Below, one piece after another: positions 6,469 through 15,973 of a stretch of 64,000 bases of DNA. Both the position numbers and the translations under genes were made by a program. Below the pieces are notes generated by a model that was not told the origin of the DNA, ran no database searches, and was given only the letters and a program-made list of their open reading frames with translations. Source of the DNA: Paenibacillus pabuli (GTDB lineage: Bacteria > Bacillota > Bacilli > Paenibacillales > Paenibacillaceae); assembly GCF_039831995.1 (NCBI RefSeq), contig NZ_JBDOIO010000005.1, positions 186,001 through 250,000 of the forward strand, written 5' to 3'. Within the stretch, counting starts at the first letter, position 1. Each line of letters opens with the position of its first letter.

Positions 6469-9217
6469 CGGTCTTCGTTTTCTGTTCCCATTTTACAGTC
6501 AATCCAAGCTGCTCGGAAACGAGTCGGAGAGGGACTAAAGTCCTACCTCCGGTTACATATGGGGCTACTGTTGCGCTTTGTCTTTTTCCATTCAAGATGA
6601 ATTCTTTCTGTCCCACGACCAGATCGATCAGTTTCCCGCCGCGAATAACGGTGATCCGCTGATTTTTGCTATCCCAGCTTGCCTGTCCGCCAAAGGCATC
6701 CAACACATGTTTGATTGGGACATATGTTGTACCATTTTTCAGCACCGGTGCTGCATCAATTGCCTTTTTCGTTCCGTTCACGGTCATCGACTTCTGTCCA
6801 AGTACCAGGGAAGCTGTTCCTGTAGGCAGTCCCACTTCACTGGATTTCGATGGCATCGTGAAAGCAATATTATCAAAAGCAACGGTACCTGTCATCGCCC
6901 GCTCATCCTGACCTTCTTCTACATTGACTACATAGACACGTTTCAGCTTGGCTGGATATGCAATGTTCAGACCGCTCAGGTCCACGTTCACTTTTTTCCA
7001 CCCACTCCAGTCAATGGCCTTCGCAAGATCAGCATATACGGTTTTGCCATTTGCATCGGTAAACTCTGCACGGAGCCAGTTCAGACTCTTGTCACCCATA
7101 ACATCCATCGACATGGACGTTGCAGCTGCAGATACTTCTCTGCCTGTTGCACCGTTCAATTGGGCATAAGCATACATTTTCCCTGTACCTGCAGTCATGT
7201 CGTAGCTCAGCTGAAGCACTTTGGAGCCTGCCTTTTCACCTGTACCCGCCGTTACAGCTGCTGAACCAGTCACACCAGTGGCGTTCGTCGTGAAGTTAAT
7301 CGGATAACTTACATTCTCGAAGTCCTCCCAGGTGGTTTCGCTGTCCGCAGCCGTAAGAACAACGACTGTACTGTAGCCGTCATAACGACCGATTGCATAT
7401 CCAACCTGTGCACCTGAATTTACAGAAGATACCGTTAATTGATCGCCAGAAACTTTACCTTTGAATCCGATAAATTCCCATGTAAGTGAATCAGCTGATA
7501 CCGTTACACTTTGCCCGTCTTTCGTCTTCGCGGTCACAGGGATGGACATGGTCGTTCCCGCTTTCAGCGAGCCGAGACCGGATCCTGCACTCAGAGAGGA
7601 TAGCTCGCTACCACCCATCACCGTTACTTTAATAGAAGACGATGCACCGTTGCTTGTTGCTGTCAGCGTAGCCGTTCCCGGTTTAACTCCCTTGATCACG
7701 CCATTACTCACGCTCACGATGCCATTGTTGCTTGATTTCCATGTCAGTTTGATGTCGCCTGTAGCTATCGGGTTGTAATACGTGTCATACCCTTTGGCTG
7801 AATACTTGCCTTCTTGTCCTACCAACAGCGTTTGGCTGCCACTTACAGCAAAACCTTTCAGCTTGCCTTCCGGAGCCGTAGAGAACACGCCCAGCGTGTT
7901 TACGACTTGACGCTGCTCTGTGCCGTATTCCGTGTTGAAGGTCAGACTTGCATTTTCTTCCCCAAGCGGACGTGTCACCATGGTGGTAGAGCCGCCGCCG
8001 TCCAGGTTCATGCCTTTCCATACGCCGATACTGGTCATGAAGGATTGCAATTCAGTCAGCGACATACCGCTGCTGTTACTGTTTTTCTCAGCCGCAATAA
8101 TATAGACATATCGACCATCCTGAGAATAGCCTACCGCTGTTCTCGCACGAATACCTCCAATACCGGAAGAGGCGATATCACGGGAAAACGTAGCTGCTTT
8201 GCCTCCATTGACAAGGATCGTATGACCACCAATCATCATCTCGAGATTACTCGGATCAACCGATTGTCCGGTTGTTTTGGCTACGAGCTTGTAGTCCGCA
8301 CTAAGCGTCTGTCCCACGGAGAGATGGGTCATGATCCAGGTAGCCGCTGTTCCATGTGCACGCAAAATGTACCCGTCTTCCGGCACCGTCATGTCCAATG
8401 CTTTTTTGTCGGAAATTTGCGTAATGACGCCGTTCTGCACCAGCACCTCTGTCGGGGTGGTAGAAGGGTCATTCGGACGTTTGGTAGATGTCCAGGCTGG
8501 TGTATAAATATACATCGAGTTGGCGTGACTATACTTGACCGAGCCTGACTCTACCGTATAATCCTCCTTGTTAATTCCACGCAGAGCAAACGTTGAACCG
8601 TCATCGGCCTTCACCGTACCATCGAAAGAGTATTCGTCGATCATCGGTTTGCCATCCTTGGTCACGGTTAGGGCATACATGCCCGTCAGTTCCGAAGGTG
8701 TGGAGATCAGAACTCCGTCAGAGACCTGTCCACCAATTGGAGCAAGCTCCCCGGATACGTTAAAATAATCACCGTTCACGGCAGCAACCGCATCGTTTTC
8801 CTTCGCCATGCCGCCTGTACTTTGTTTGCTGTTCAAGTTCCCGCCCTTACCTGTCATCACATCGAGTTTCACATAAGGGTTTTGCAGATCCACCTGGATT
8901 ACATCAGCCAGCACATTCACTTTCGACCCGGATCTTGTGGTTGTATATTTGTATTTCATGAGCTTCGCACCGGAAGTCAGAATTTCCTCACTTAACTTGC
9001 TTGTACTTGTAGATGCCGCAGCGGCTACAGACTGCCACGTCGTTCCCGACCAGACCTGCTGCCCTGCTCCCAAGACCGGTGCAATCCAGATCACACCTGC
9101 CAGCGTCACAATTGCCCATTTCTTCGCCTTGCTGCCCTTCACGTCTTCCAGCGGTTTCCCGTGTTTTCCCAGCATGTTTGAAACGTCTCTCCCATCTTGT
9201 ATATCAATCTTAGACAT
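6452..9217 (-). CDS. Exported phosphodiester glycosidase (NAGPA/DUF2233-like) with Big2 and copper-amine-oxidase-like domains
   Basis: 921 residues from the ATG at 9217 (AGGA 6 nt upstream; a second ATG is adjacent and the frame is open to 9334). A basic stretch and one membrane segment (about residues 34-52) export or anchor it. A NAGPA-type domain follows (VNGDYFN, RTAVGYS and the signature MNLDGGGSTTMV, about 90-450), then a Big2 Ig-like domain, a carbohydrate-binding-like region, and two copper amine oxidase N-terminal-type repeats at the C-terminus (about 790-921). NAGPA-type enzymes cleave GlcNAc-phosphodiesters; here cell-wall polymers are the likely target, which is an inference from the surface-gene context. 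A terminator lies upstream, separating it from the SLH gene. Confidence 0.85.
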   Translation of the reverse strand: MSKIDIQDGRDVSNMLGKHGKPLEDVKGSKAKKWAIVTLAGVIWIAPVLGAGQQVWSGTTWQSVAAAASTSTSKLSEEILTSGAKLMKYKYTTTRSGSKVNVLADVIQVDLQNPYVKLDVMTGKGGNLNSKQSTGGMAKENDAVAAVNGDYFNVSGELAPIGGQVSDGVLISTPSELTGMYALTVTKDGKPMIDEYSFDGTVKADDGSTFALRGINKEDYTVESGSVKYSHANSMYIYTPAWTSTKRPNDPSTTPTEVLVQNGVITQISDKKALDMTVPEDGYILRAHGTAATWIMTHLSVGQTLSADYKLVAKTTGQSVDPSNLEMMIGGHTILVNGGKAATFSRDIASSGIGGIRARTAVGYSQDGRYVYIIAAEKNSNSSGMSLTELQSFMTSIGVWKGMNLDGGGSTTMVTRPLGEENASLTFNTEYGTEQRQVVNTLGVFSTAPEGKLKGFAVSGSQTLLVGQEGKYSAKGYDTYYNPIATGDIKLTWKSSNNGIVSVSNGVIKGVKPGTATLTATSNGASSSIKVTVMGGSELSSLSAGSGLGSLKAGTTMSIPVTAKTKDGQSVTVSADSLTWEFIGFKGKVSGDQLTVSSVNSGAQVGYAIGRYDGYSTVVVLTAADSETTWEDFENVSYPINFTTNATGVTGSAAVTAGTGEKAGSKVLQLSYDMTAGTGKMYAYAQLNGATGREVSAAATSMSMDVMGDKSLNWLRAEFTDANGKTVYADLAKAIDWSGWKKVNVDLSGLNIAYPAKLKRVYVVNVEEGQDERAMTGTVAFDNIAFTMPSKSSEVGLPTGTASLVLGQKSMTVNGTKKAIDAAPVLKNGTTYVPIKHVLDAFGGQASWDSKNQRITVIRGGKLIDLVVGQKEFILNGKRQSATVAPYVTGGRTLVPLRLVSEQLGLTVKWEQKTKTVTISS

Positions 9218-9332
9218 CATCCGTCCTGCCAGATGGCAGAGAACAGCCAGATCCCTAGTATACTCTACTAGTAATAGACTGCTTTTCGTGGAAAAAGTTA
9301 CGCCCGCAGCCAACATTGAGGGTATTTCGTGC

Positions 9333-9377
9333 AAAAAAAGACCTCAAGCGTGGCATGGAATCGCCACACTTGAAGTC
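9333..9377 (-). terminator. Intrinsic terminator after an SLH-protein gene
   Basis: 15-bp stem with two G-U pairs (9340-9354 with 9363-9377), then seven T on the minus strand. It lies about 120 nt after the stop of the gene at 9498. Confidence 0.9.
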
Positions 9378-9497
9378 ACATGTTAAATAATAGATTATTG
9401 TTTATACTGCTGCTAACTTGCCAAAAAAGAGAAAATCAATCCGATAAACCGGTCACTCTCTACTTTAACTAGAAAAAACAGTTTAATTCCATTCGGA

Positions 9498-12400
9498 TTA
9501 TAGATAACCCAATTTGTTCAGTACACGCTTCAACATTACCGCTGCTTGTGCACGCGTTGCGTTACCTTGTGGTACAAACGTCTTCGATGTCATTCCCTGA
9601 ATAATGCCCTCCTGTACGGCCTTAGCAACAGAATCCTTGGATTGAATTTTGTTGCTATCCTTAAACTTGGACAATGTTGATGCTGCCGAAGTATTCAATA
9701 CGGTTGGCTGACCAGCATAGTCCAAAGCCCGCACCATCATGATGGCCATCTGCTCACGAGTAACAAGGCTATCCGGTTTGAAAGTACCATCCGTATTACC
9801 CGTGACGATACCTGCTTTAGCCGCTGCACCAATATACGCACCCGAAATATCACCATAACGAACATCTTTAAATTGTTGAGCACTTGCATAGTCGCCTGGC
9901 AATCCCAATCCTTTTGCCACTAAAGTAGCAAATTCTGCTCGTGATATCTGCTGATCGGGAATATACAAGGTCCCATTTTGCCCATTAATAATCCATTTTG
10001 CAGACAGCTCACCAATGACGTCCTTAGCCCAGTGTGAAGCAGTATCCCGATACGATACGGGATGGGATGCAGCCACAATAGCCTGATTGCCTTTCAGCTG
10101 CCCTGTTATAATAACTGCTCCAGTTGCATTGGAAAAATGATGAGGAATATTGGCTAGAGCTGAAGTACCTTGATCAATGTAGACTAACCCAGTAGCCGGT
10201 CCAGTTGTCGTTGAAGGCAGTCTAATTGCAAGTGTACTCTTTACCATTTGTTCTGCACGCTGGCCACTGTAGCCATTGTAAGCGGATAGATACACATCCG
10301 TAATATCGGATACTCTTTGTGCTCCGGCTGATGCAAGCATACCGTCCATTGTACCGGAGACAGTTACAGGAACCGATTCGAGTTGAACATAAAAGTATGT
10401 TGAGCCTGAACCTGCATTCACGCTTTGTGCAATGCTGGAAGGTTTCAAATCCGACAAAGGCACTGACCACAGACGATCTCCATATTTCACCCCAATAAAT
10501 GAGAAACGTTCACGTGAGGCGATCTCTGTTAGCGTGTCTATTGGGAACCCTACATAAGCTGATGCTTCTGTTGTAGGAACTTCAAATACGACCATTCGAC
10601 TTGAATTGTTGCTTAAGTTTGCATATTGAAATGCCTGATTTAACTTACTAGCATCCACATTAAACTGACGAGTAGAGCGACTATTACGCGACTGGGCAGA
10701 AGTTGTTGTCGCTGCATCTGTGCTCATGACATACATGGACTGGTTAAAAGCCGATGTGTCCGATACAGTTAGCCATGATGGCAGGTTGCCACTTAAACTT
10801 CCAGTATTGGTAGTTGAGCCTGTGCTTTGAGTTTGGCTAATTGATAAAGGTCCAAATGCCTCAACAATGACGTTATCAAGCGTACGCAGCGGGATGATCC
10901 CTGGTGCATAACTTACGGTTCCTGTTTGTCCGTTGGTGCCCGAACTGGATAACTTCAGAGTTAATGTTGTACCACTTGATGCTGCAGAAATCACACTTAC
11001 TTGTGAGCCTCCCAACTGGACACCGAATTGAGAAGGAGTAAGCAGATTCTGCAACTGCAGAGATTCTCTAAAAGTAACAGTCAAGGTATCGCCTTGCAAT
11101 ATAGCTGATTTCACCATCCCATTACCCGCTGTGTAGCTTACAGGTGTTAAATTGATATAACCAGCAGGATTACCATTTAGGTCCGTCAAACGCAATGCAC
11201 CCGGTACATAAGAAAGTGTTACATTTTGACTCGTGCCTACAGCTGAAGCCAAAGTCAACGTAACTGTGTCATCTTCAATATCTGTATCATTCACAAATAA
11301 TGGTTTGCCGTCTACAAGGACAGAATACTGGCTTTTTAACGGTTTGTTGGTTGTTCTAAGTGGCTCGTTATAACGGATCCATAGCTTGGAGCCCCTTATT
11401 TCAGCACTTTGAAATTCAGGCGCCTTGGTATCGATGCTATTCCGAACATAGAAGCCGCTGAATCCCGCAAGAGCTTGTCCCCGACTGTCTTTCACAGGAG
11501 AAGAGCCAGGTGCATACGAGACACGAACTACTTCCCCATCGGTAATGGAACGGCTCAGATTCAATGTAACCATTGAACTATTAGTTAAGGATATGCTGTT
11601 AATTCCTACCGAAGACTGGTTTGCAGTCACACTGAATTGTGACACCGCATCACTAGAGTTGATATATACCGTCTCGGGGTAGTATAGGTTAATTGTGCTG
11701 TAATATACAGTACCTTCCCGTGGTTTGGACATGACCGAATCAAGTGTATTCTCCACATCACGTGCTGCAAATGACGCAGCCGGGTTCAGGGAAGTATCCT
11801 GTATTGGACGCAATCCAGGTGTATACCCGATCCGGACAACCTGCCCTACAGCTACACCTGTATCGAGTACAACATATACGCTATCTCCTGATACATATGC
11901 AGTGCTGACATTACGCGCTTCCCCATTTACGGTTACCGTGAAGCTGCTGTAAGCAGGATTAGCGTTGAACAAACTTTCATCATAAGTAAGTCGAATCGTA
12001 TTGTTACTATACATCTTGACTGTTTTGAGTACCGGGGCTGTAGTATCTCTGCTCAGCGTCTTAAAGCCCCATGAACTGGTCCCTGTCAATCCTGTAAAGA
12101 GGTTACCAGTCTTGTCCCTGAACACATTTGCAGGGATATCCACATAATAACTCGTGTTGCTTTCCAGTGTACTCTGTGGGACGATTCGCAGCTGTCTATT
12201 GTTTGAACTGTTAATGGTCGTTGTTACTGCCACAGTTCCACCATTAGCCTTTCTCAACGTTGCATTACCTGGATAATTGGTATCAAGCTCTTTATTAAAT
12301 GTGACCGTTAGTTCTCCCGTCAAAGGCGCATTCGTCGTACCGTTTGTTGGAGAAACAGATGATACAGTAAGAGCAGTAGGATCTGAGATTACGCCATAGC

Positions 12401-13226
12401 CCCACTCTGTTTCGGTTATTCCTCTGATGTCGTTCCCCAGTTCATCCCTTAAAAAGCCTTCTGGCATAACAACATAATATGTGCTGCTACTGTTCCAGTT
12501 TTTCTCTGGATCAATCACAATGGAATTCGTCCCCAAACCATTAACACGTGGAGAACCTGCATTCACAGGTATTTCCTCATATAATGTAGTCCCTTGAAAA
12601 ATCTGCAGTATCCCAGCACCTGCAAAAACCTTTTTATCAAAAGTCATGGTTATATTGGATGAAGGCGATACCTGCATCGCTGCGTTCGCGGGAACCTTCT
12701 CTACCAATGATGCTGTGCCTACACCTTGTGTATGGAACGTCCATTCTTTGCTCAGTCCATTGAATGCTGTATTATTCTCATCCGCGTATACAAATGAATT
12801 TTTATCGATTTGAACATAATATGTTCCTCCCGGCAGAGGTGCATGATTAATTATCACTTTTCTCCCTACATCCGGAATACTGGCGTCATCTGGTGTAATG
12901 CTAATATTGCTTGATTCCGTTGGGTCCACTAAGATAGGTGGAATAACCTCCGAATCATCTGACACACGTTTTATTGATATGTATCCACTGGTAGTGCCCG
13001 CTGCTTTTCGAACAGGTTGGCCAAATTCGATCTCCAATGGAATTACTCCATTTACGTTCTTCTCTCCTATTACAGGTAACGTTGCCGTGACCCCTAACGT
13101 AGTTAAGTCATCTGCTGCATAAGCCGTGTTTTCCACTCCAAGCAGACCTGTTAGCCAACCTTGGGCAGTTAATAGTACGATTAAAAGCCCGATTGTACTC
13201 TTCTTGGCCATTCGTTTCAAACGCAC
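9498..13226 (-). CDS. Large S-layer-type surface protein with Ig-like repeats and C-terminal SLH domains
   Basis: 1242 residues. It starts at GTG (13224-13226) with GAGGGGG 8 nt upstream; an ATG five codons later is possible. The signal peptide ends near AYAADD (about residue 38). Repeated Ig-like/Big_5-type domains follow (SPTNGTTNAPLTGELTVTFNKEL and similar), then several SwmB-like repeats with 'SYAPG' ends, and a serine-rich linker. Three SLH domains occupy about residues 1060-1242, with motifs SRAEFATLVAKGL, TREQMAIMMVRAL and TRAQAAVMLKRVL. SLH domains bind pyruvylated secondary cell-wall polymer; csaB in this window provides the pyruvyl groups. A terminator follows. Confidence 0.9.
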   Translation of the reverse strand: MRLKRMAKKSTIGLLIVLLTAQGWLTGLLGVENTAYAADDLTTLGVTATLPVIGEKNVNGVIPLEIEFGQPVRKAAGTTSGYISIKRVSDDSEVIPPILVDPTESSNISITPDDASIPDVGRKVIINHAPLPGGTYYVQIDKNSFVYADENNTAFNGLSKEWTFHTQGVGTASLVEKVPANAAMQVSPSSNITMTFDKKVFAGAGILQIFQGTTLYEEIPVNAGSPRVNGLGTNSIVIDPEKNWNSSSTYYVVMPEGFLRDELGNDIRGITETEWGYGVISDPTALTVSSVSPTNGTTNAPLTGELTVTFNKELDTNYPGNATLRKANGGTVAVTTTINSSNNRQLRIVPQSTLESNTSYYVDIPANVFRDKTGNLFTGLTGTSSWGFKTLSRDTTAPVLKTVKMYSNNTIRLTYDESLFNANPAYSSFTVTVNGEARNVSTAYVSGDSVYVVLDTGVAVGQVVRIGYTPGLRPIQDTSLNPAASFAARDVENTLDSVMSKPREGTVYYSTINLYYPETVYINSSDAVSQFSVTANQSSVGINSISLTNSSMVTLNLSRSITDGEVVRVSYAPGSSPVKDSRGQALAGFSGFYVRNSIDTKAPEFQSAEIRGSKLWIRYNEPLRTTNKPLKSQYSVLVDGKPLFVNDTDIEDDTVTLTLASAVGTSQNVTLSYVPGALRLTDLNGNPAGYINLTPVSYTAGNGMVKSAILQGDTLTVTFRESLQLQNLLTPSQFGVQLGGSQVSVISAASSGTTLTLKLSSSGTNGQTGTVSYAPGIIPLRTLDNVIVEAFGPLSISQTQSTGSTTNTGSLSGNLPSWLTVSDTSAFNQSMYVMSTDAATTTSAQSRNSRSTRQFNVDASKLNQAFQYANLSNNSSRMVVFEVPTTEASAYVGFPIDTLTEIASRERFSFIGVKYGDRLWSVPLSDLKPSSIAQSVNAGSGSTYFYVQLESVPVTVSGTMDGMLASAGAQRVSDITDVYLSAYNGYSGQRAEQMVKSTLAIRLPSTTTGPATGLVYIDQGTSALANIPHHFSNATGAVIITGQLKGNQAIVAASHPVSYRDTASHWAKDVIGELSAKWIINGQNGTLYIPDQQISRAEFATLVAKGLGLPGDYASAQQFKDVRYGDISGAYIGAAAKAGIVTGNTDGTFKPDSLVTREQMAIMMVRALDYAGQPTVLNTSAASTLSKFKDSNKIQSKDSVAKAVQEGIIQGMTSKTFVPQGNATRAQAAVMLKRVLNKLGYL

Positions 13227-13383
13227 CGATTCGTCCCCCTCAACTTATATTTCTTCTCCTGTCTAAAGAACAGACCTCATTAAGTATGTCGGTTAGATCA
13301 GACAATTTATTTAGCCAAAAGGGAATAAAAGGAATATTAATTCGTTTATAAAACCTCCTACTTAGCCAACTACTTATGTACGC

Positions 13384-13420
13384 AAAAAAGCCCTTGATTC
13401 CTGATCGGAACCAAAGGCTT
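13384..13420 (-). terminator. Intrinsic terminator of metK
   Basis: 14-bp stem with two G-U pairs (13407-13420 with 13388-13401), followed by six T on the minus strand, 20 nt after the metK stop. Confidence 0.9.
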
Positions 13421-13439
13421 GGATCTATCGCAATTAAAC

Positions 13440-14642
13440 TTACAGACCCGCTTGAGCTTTCAAAGCATCTGCTTTGTCCACTTGCTCCCAAGGTACATCC
13501 AGATCTGTACGGCCGAAGTGACCGTAAGCAGCCGTTTGTTTGTAAATTGGGCGACGCAGATCCAGCATACGGATGATGCCAGCTGGACGCAGATCGAAGT
13601 TGCTACGTACCAACTCAACCAGCTTCTCTTCGCTGACTTTGCCAGTTCCGTATGTATCCACGTTGATCGATACCGGGTTGGCTACACCAATCGCATAAGC
13701 GAGCTGGATTTCCACTTTGTCAGCAAGACCTGCAGCAACGAGGTTTTTCGCTACGTAGCGAGCCGCATAGGCAGCGGAACGGTCTACTTTTGTCGGATCT
13801 TTACCGGAGAACGCGCCACCACCGTGACGTGCATAACCGCCGTAAGTATCTACGATGATTTTACGTCCAGTCAGGCCTGCATCTCCTTGAGGTCCGCCAA
13901 TAACGAAACGTCCTGTTGGGTTGATGAAATATTTAGTCTGCTCATCCAGCAATTCAGCGGGAACGACAGGCAGGATAACTTGTTCTTTAATGTCTTTTTG
14001 AATCTGCTCAAGGGTAGTCTCTTCAGCGTGCTGAGTGGATACTACAATTGTATCGACACGAACGACTTTGTCGCCATCGTATTCGATCGTTACTTGAGTT
14101 TTACCGTCCGGACGGAGGTAATCCAGTGTACCGTTTTTACGTACCTCAGCGAGGCGGCGTGCAATACGGTGGGACAATGCGATTGGCAATGGCATGAGTT
14201 CTGGTGTTTCGTTCGTTGCAAACCCGAACATCAGACCTTGGTCACCCGCACCGATGTTTTCTGTTTCGCGAGCGACTTGAGCCGGATCACGGTTCTCCAG
14301 TGCTGCATTAACTCCTTGCGCGATATCCGCAGACTGCTCATTCAGAGAAGTCAGAACGGCACAAGTGTTGTAGTCAAAACCATATTTGGCACGTGTGTAC
14401 CCGATTTCCTTAACCGTGTTACGTACAATGGCCGGAATGTCTACGTATTCAGAAGCTGAACTGATTTCACCGATGACAAGCACTAGGCCTGTAGCCACGG
14501 AAACTTCGCACGCTACGCGAGCGTTTGGATCATTCGCCAGAAACGCGTCCAATACGGCGTCCGAGATCTGGTCGCAAATCTTATCCGGATGTCCTTCGGT
14601 TACAGACTCCGATGTGAATAGATGTCGGCCTTTAACAGACAT
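13440..14642 (-). CDS. metK: S-adenosylmethionine synthetase
   Basis: 400 residues, full length. MetK makes S-adenosylmethionine from methionine and ATP. Clear family motifs include the N-terminal [25 protein letters not shown] and the glycine-rich [23 protein letters not shown] lies about 10 nt before the ATG. It is a single-gene unit with its own terminator, placed between SLH-protein genes and a spore-protein gene. I looked for an S-box (SAM riboswitch) in the 150-nt leader and did not find its conserved core. Confidence 0.97.
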   Translation of the reverse strand: MSVKGRHLFTSESVTEGHPDKICDQISDAVLDAFLANDPNARVACEVSVATGLVLVIGEISSASEYVDIPAIVRNTVKEIGYTRAKYGFDYNTCAVLTSLNEQSADIAQGVNAALENRDPAQVARETENIGAGDQGLMFGFATNETPELMPLPIALSHRIARRLAEVRKNGTLDYLRPDGKTQVTIEYDGDKVVRVDTIVVSTQHAEETTLEQIQKDIKEQVILPVVPAELLDEQTKYFINPTGRFVIGGPQGDAGLTGRKIIVDTYGGYARHGGGAFSGKDPTKVDRSAAYAARYVAKNLVAAGLADKVEIQLAYAIGVANPVSINVDTYGTGKVSEEKLVELVRSNFDLRPAGIIRMLDLRRPIYKQTAAYGHFGRTDLDVPWEQVDKADALKAQAGL

Positions 14643-14797
14643 GAAGTTTCAACCTCCCATAACTAGTAGTATGGCGATTGCCCGAACAAAACATTTACGG
14701 TGATTCGTTCACTGTACCCTCGAAAGCATTCCGGGCGGAATAAGGACGCAGGGTCCGCAGTTACGAAGATAAGGATTTTTCAGGTAATTGCCTTAAC

Positions 14798-14829
14798 AAA
14801 AAATCAACCTTTTCCTCCTGGAAAAGGTT
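14798..14829 (-). terminator. Intrinsic terminator between the SASP gene and metK
   Basis: Perfect 10-bp stem AACCTTTTCC/GGAAAAGGTT with a 4-nt loop and a T-rich tract on the minus strand. It ends the SASP transcript about 70 nt after its stop. Confidence 0.85.
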
Positions 14830-14897
14830 GCATACCTCAACTGCCATCTTAACGCATTTGTCAAGACGTGTCAAACCATGTGGGATAAAGAAAAACC

Positions 14898-15173
14898 TTA
14901 TAATAACTGCTTTTCTGCCTGACGAATCAGCCTTTTTGTTATCTCGCCACCAACCGATCCGTTCTCACGGGAAGTCAGATGTCCCCAGCCTTTGTACTGC
15001 CCATAGGAATGATCACTCACAGCTCCCAGCTCAGAACCAAACTCGGTATCTGCACCAGCAAGGGCATTTTGACCATATCCTACATTCAGACCAAATTCGG
15101 CAGCAATCTCATACTTCATCTGATCCAGCATCTGACGACTTTCCGGTACCACTCTGCGGTTACTTCTAGCCAT
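14898..15173 (-). CDS. Alpha/beta-type small acid-soluble spore protein
   Basis: 91 residues. It carries the two signatures of alpha/beta SASPs: the germination-protease cleavage site TEFGSELGA in the middle and the DNA-binding C-terminal motif [16 protein letters not shown]. These proteins coat spore DNA and protect it. GGAGG lies about 10 nt upstream of the ATG. It is somewhat longer than common SASPs (about 60-70 residues), with extra sequence around [10 protein letters not shown]. It is expected to be under SigG; I did not find a convincing SigG box. Confidence 0.93.
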   Translation of the reverse strand: MARSNRRVVPESRQMLDQMKYEIAAEFGLNVGYGQNALAGADTEFGSELGAVSDHSYGQYKGWGHLTSRENGSVGGEITKRLIRQAEKQLL

Positions 15174-15310
15174 GATTCCTGCACCTCCGTTAATTGATTT
15201 TGTACAATTATAGAGTGAGCAGGAACCCTGATGGCTAGCCGTATAAATGTTTGTTAGAACTGGTTAATCTACACAACTCAAATGAATAAAAATGCGGATA
15301 AATGCTTAAC

Positions 15311-15868
15311 CTATTTCAAAGAATATCCGCCGCGAACCATAACCGTCAGGCTGTACTTGTTACCGTCCAATACCGTTATGCCCCGTCCATCCCTTGGAAA
15401 AGAGAGCAGGTGATTGGTCGGCGCTGCCTGTCCATTTGTCAGGTCAACCCCGTCCGTCAGATCAGCTACACCGTTCGTACCTTCACTGACGATCACAGCC
15501 TTGCCGCTGCGTACGATGAACTCCGCGCCAGACTTACCGATCAGCTGTTGACCCGGCTTCACGGTAACAATCTCTACCGCATCAGATGCTCCAGATACCA
15601 CCGGTGGAAGCGAGGTGTCACCACCTGTGCTGCCTGTGCCGGTAGATCCGCTGTTATTGCCTGCGGAGCTTCCTGAACCGGCATTAGACCCTCCGTTTAG
15701 AGCCTTTTGAATTTGTTGATCTACATAACTCTTCGTCACAACTGGATCATCGGCTGTGCCTGGTTGACTGGTTCCTGCACCTATAGCTGTATTGCTGTAT
15801 ACGGACCCAACCCACACACCAACACCAATGGCTAATGCAGCCAGGGATACTTTCATATAAGGTTTCAT
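15311..15868 (-). CDS. Exported conserved protein of spore-formers, unknown function
   Basis: 185 residues. An N-terminal membrane/signal segment is followed by VVTKSYVDQQIQ, then a Gly/Ser/Asn-rich low-complexity linker (about residues 58-85). The C-terminal domain contains PGQQLIGKSGAEFIVRSG, a 'GVADLTDG' motif and NHLLSFPRDGRGI. I recall similar C-terminal domains in proteins of Bacilli and Clostridia without assigned function. It probably anchors in the membrane with the domain outside. Upstream is the large exported protein at 15974; downstream is the SASP gene. Confidence 0.75.
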   Translation of the reverse strand: MKPYMKVSLAALAIGVGVWVGSVYSNTAIGAGTSQPGTADDPVVTKSYVDQQIQKALNGGSNAGSGSSAGNNSGSTGTGSTGGDTSLPPVVSGASDAVEIVTVKPGQQLIGKSGAEFIVRSGKAVIVSEGTNGVADLTDGVDLTNGQAAPTNHLLSFPRDGRGITVLDGNKYSLTVMVRGGYSLK

Positions 15869-15973
15869 TTATGATTGTACCTTCCCTTCTATTAAAACAA
15901 TCTACATATATTTGTCGTCAATTTCTATCATATCTTTAATAGAAAGATTTAACAACGATGCTTATTCTATCAT

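Noticed and set aside
14643..14797. Possible SAM riboswitch upstream of metK
   Set aside because: The conserved S-box core could not be found; the only strong hairpin nearby is the terminator of the SASP gene.
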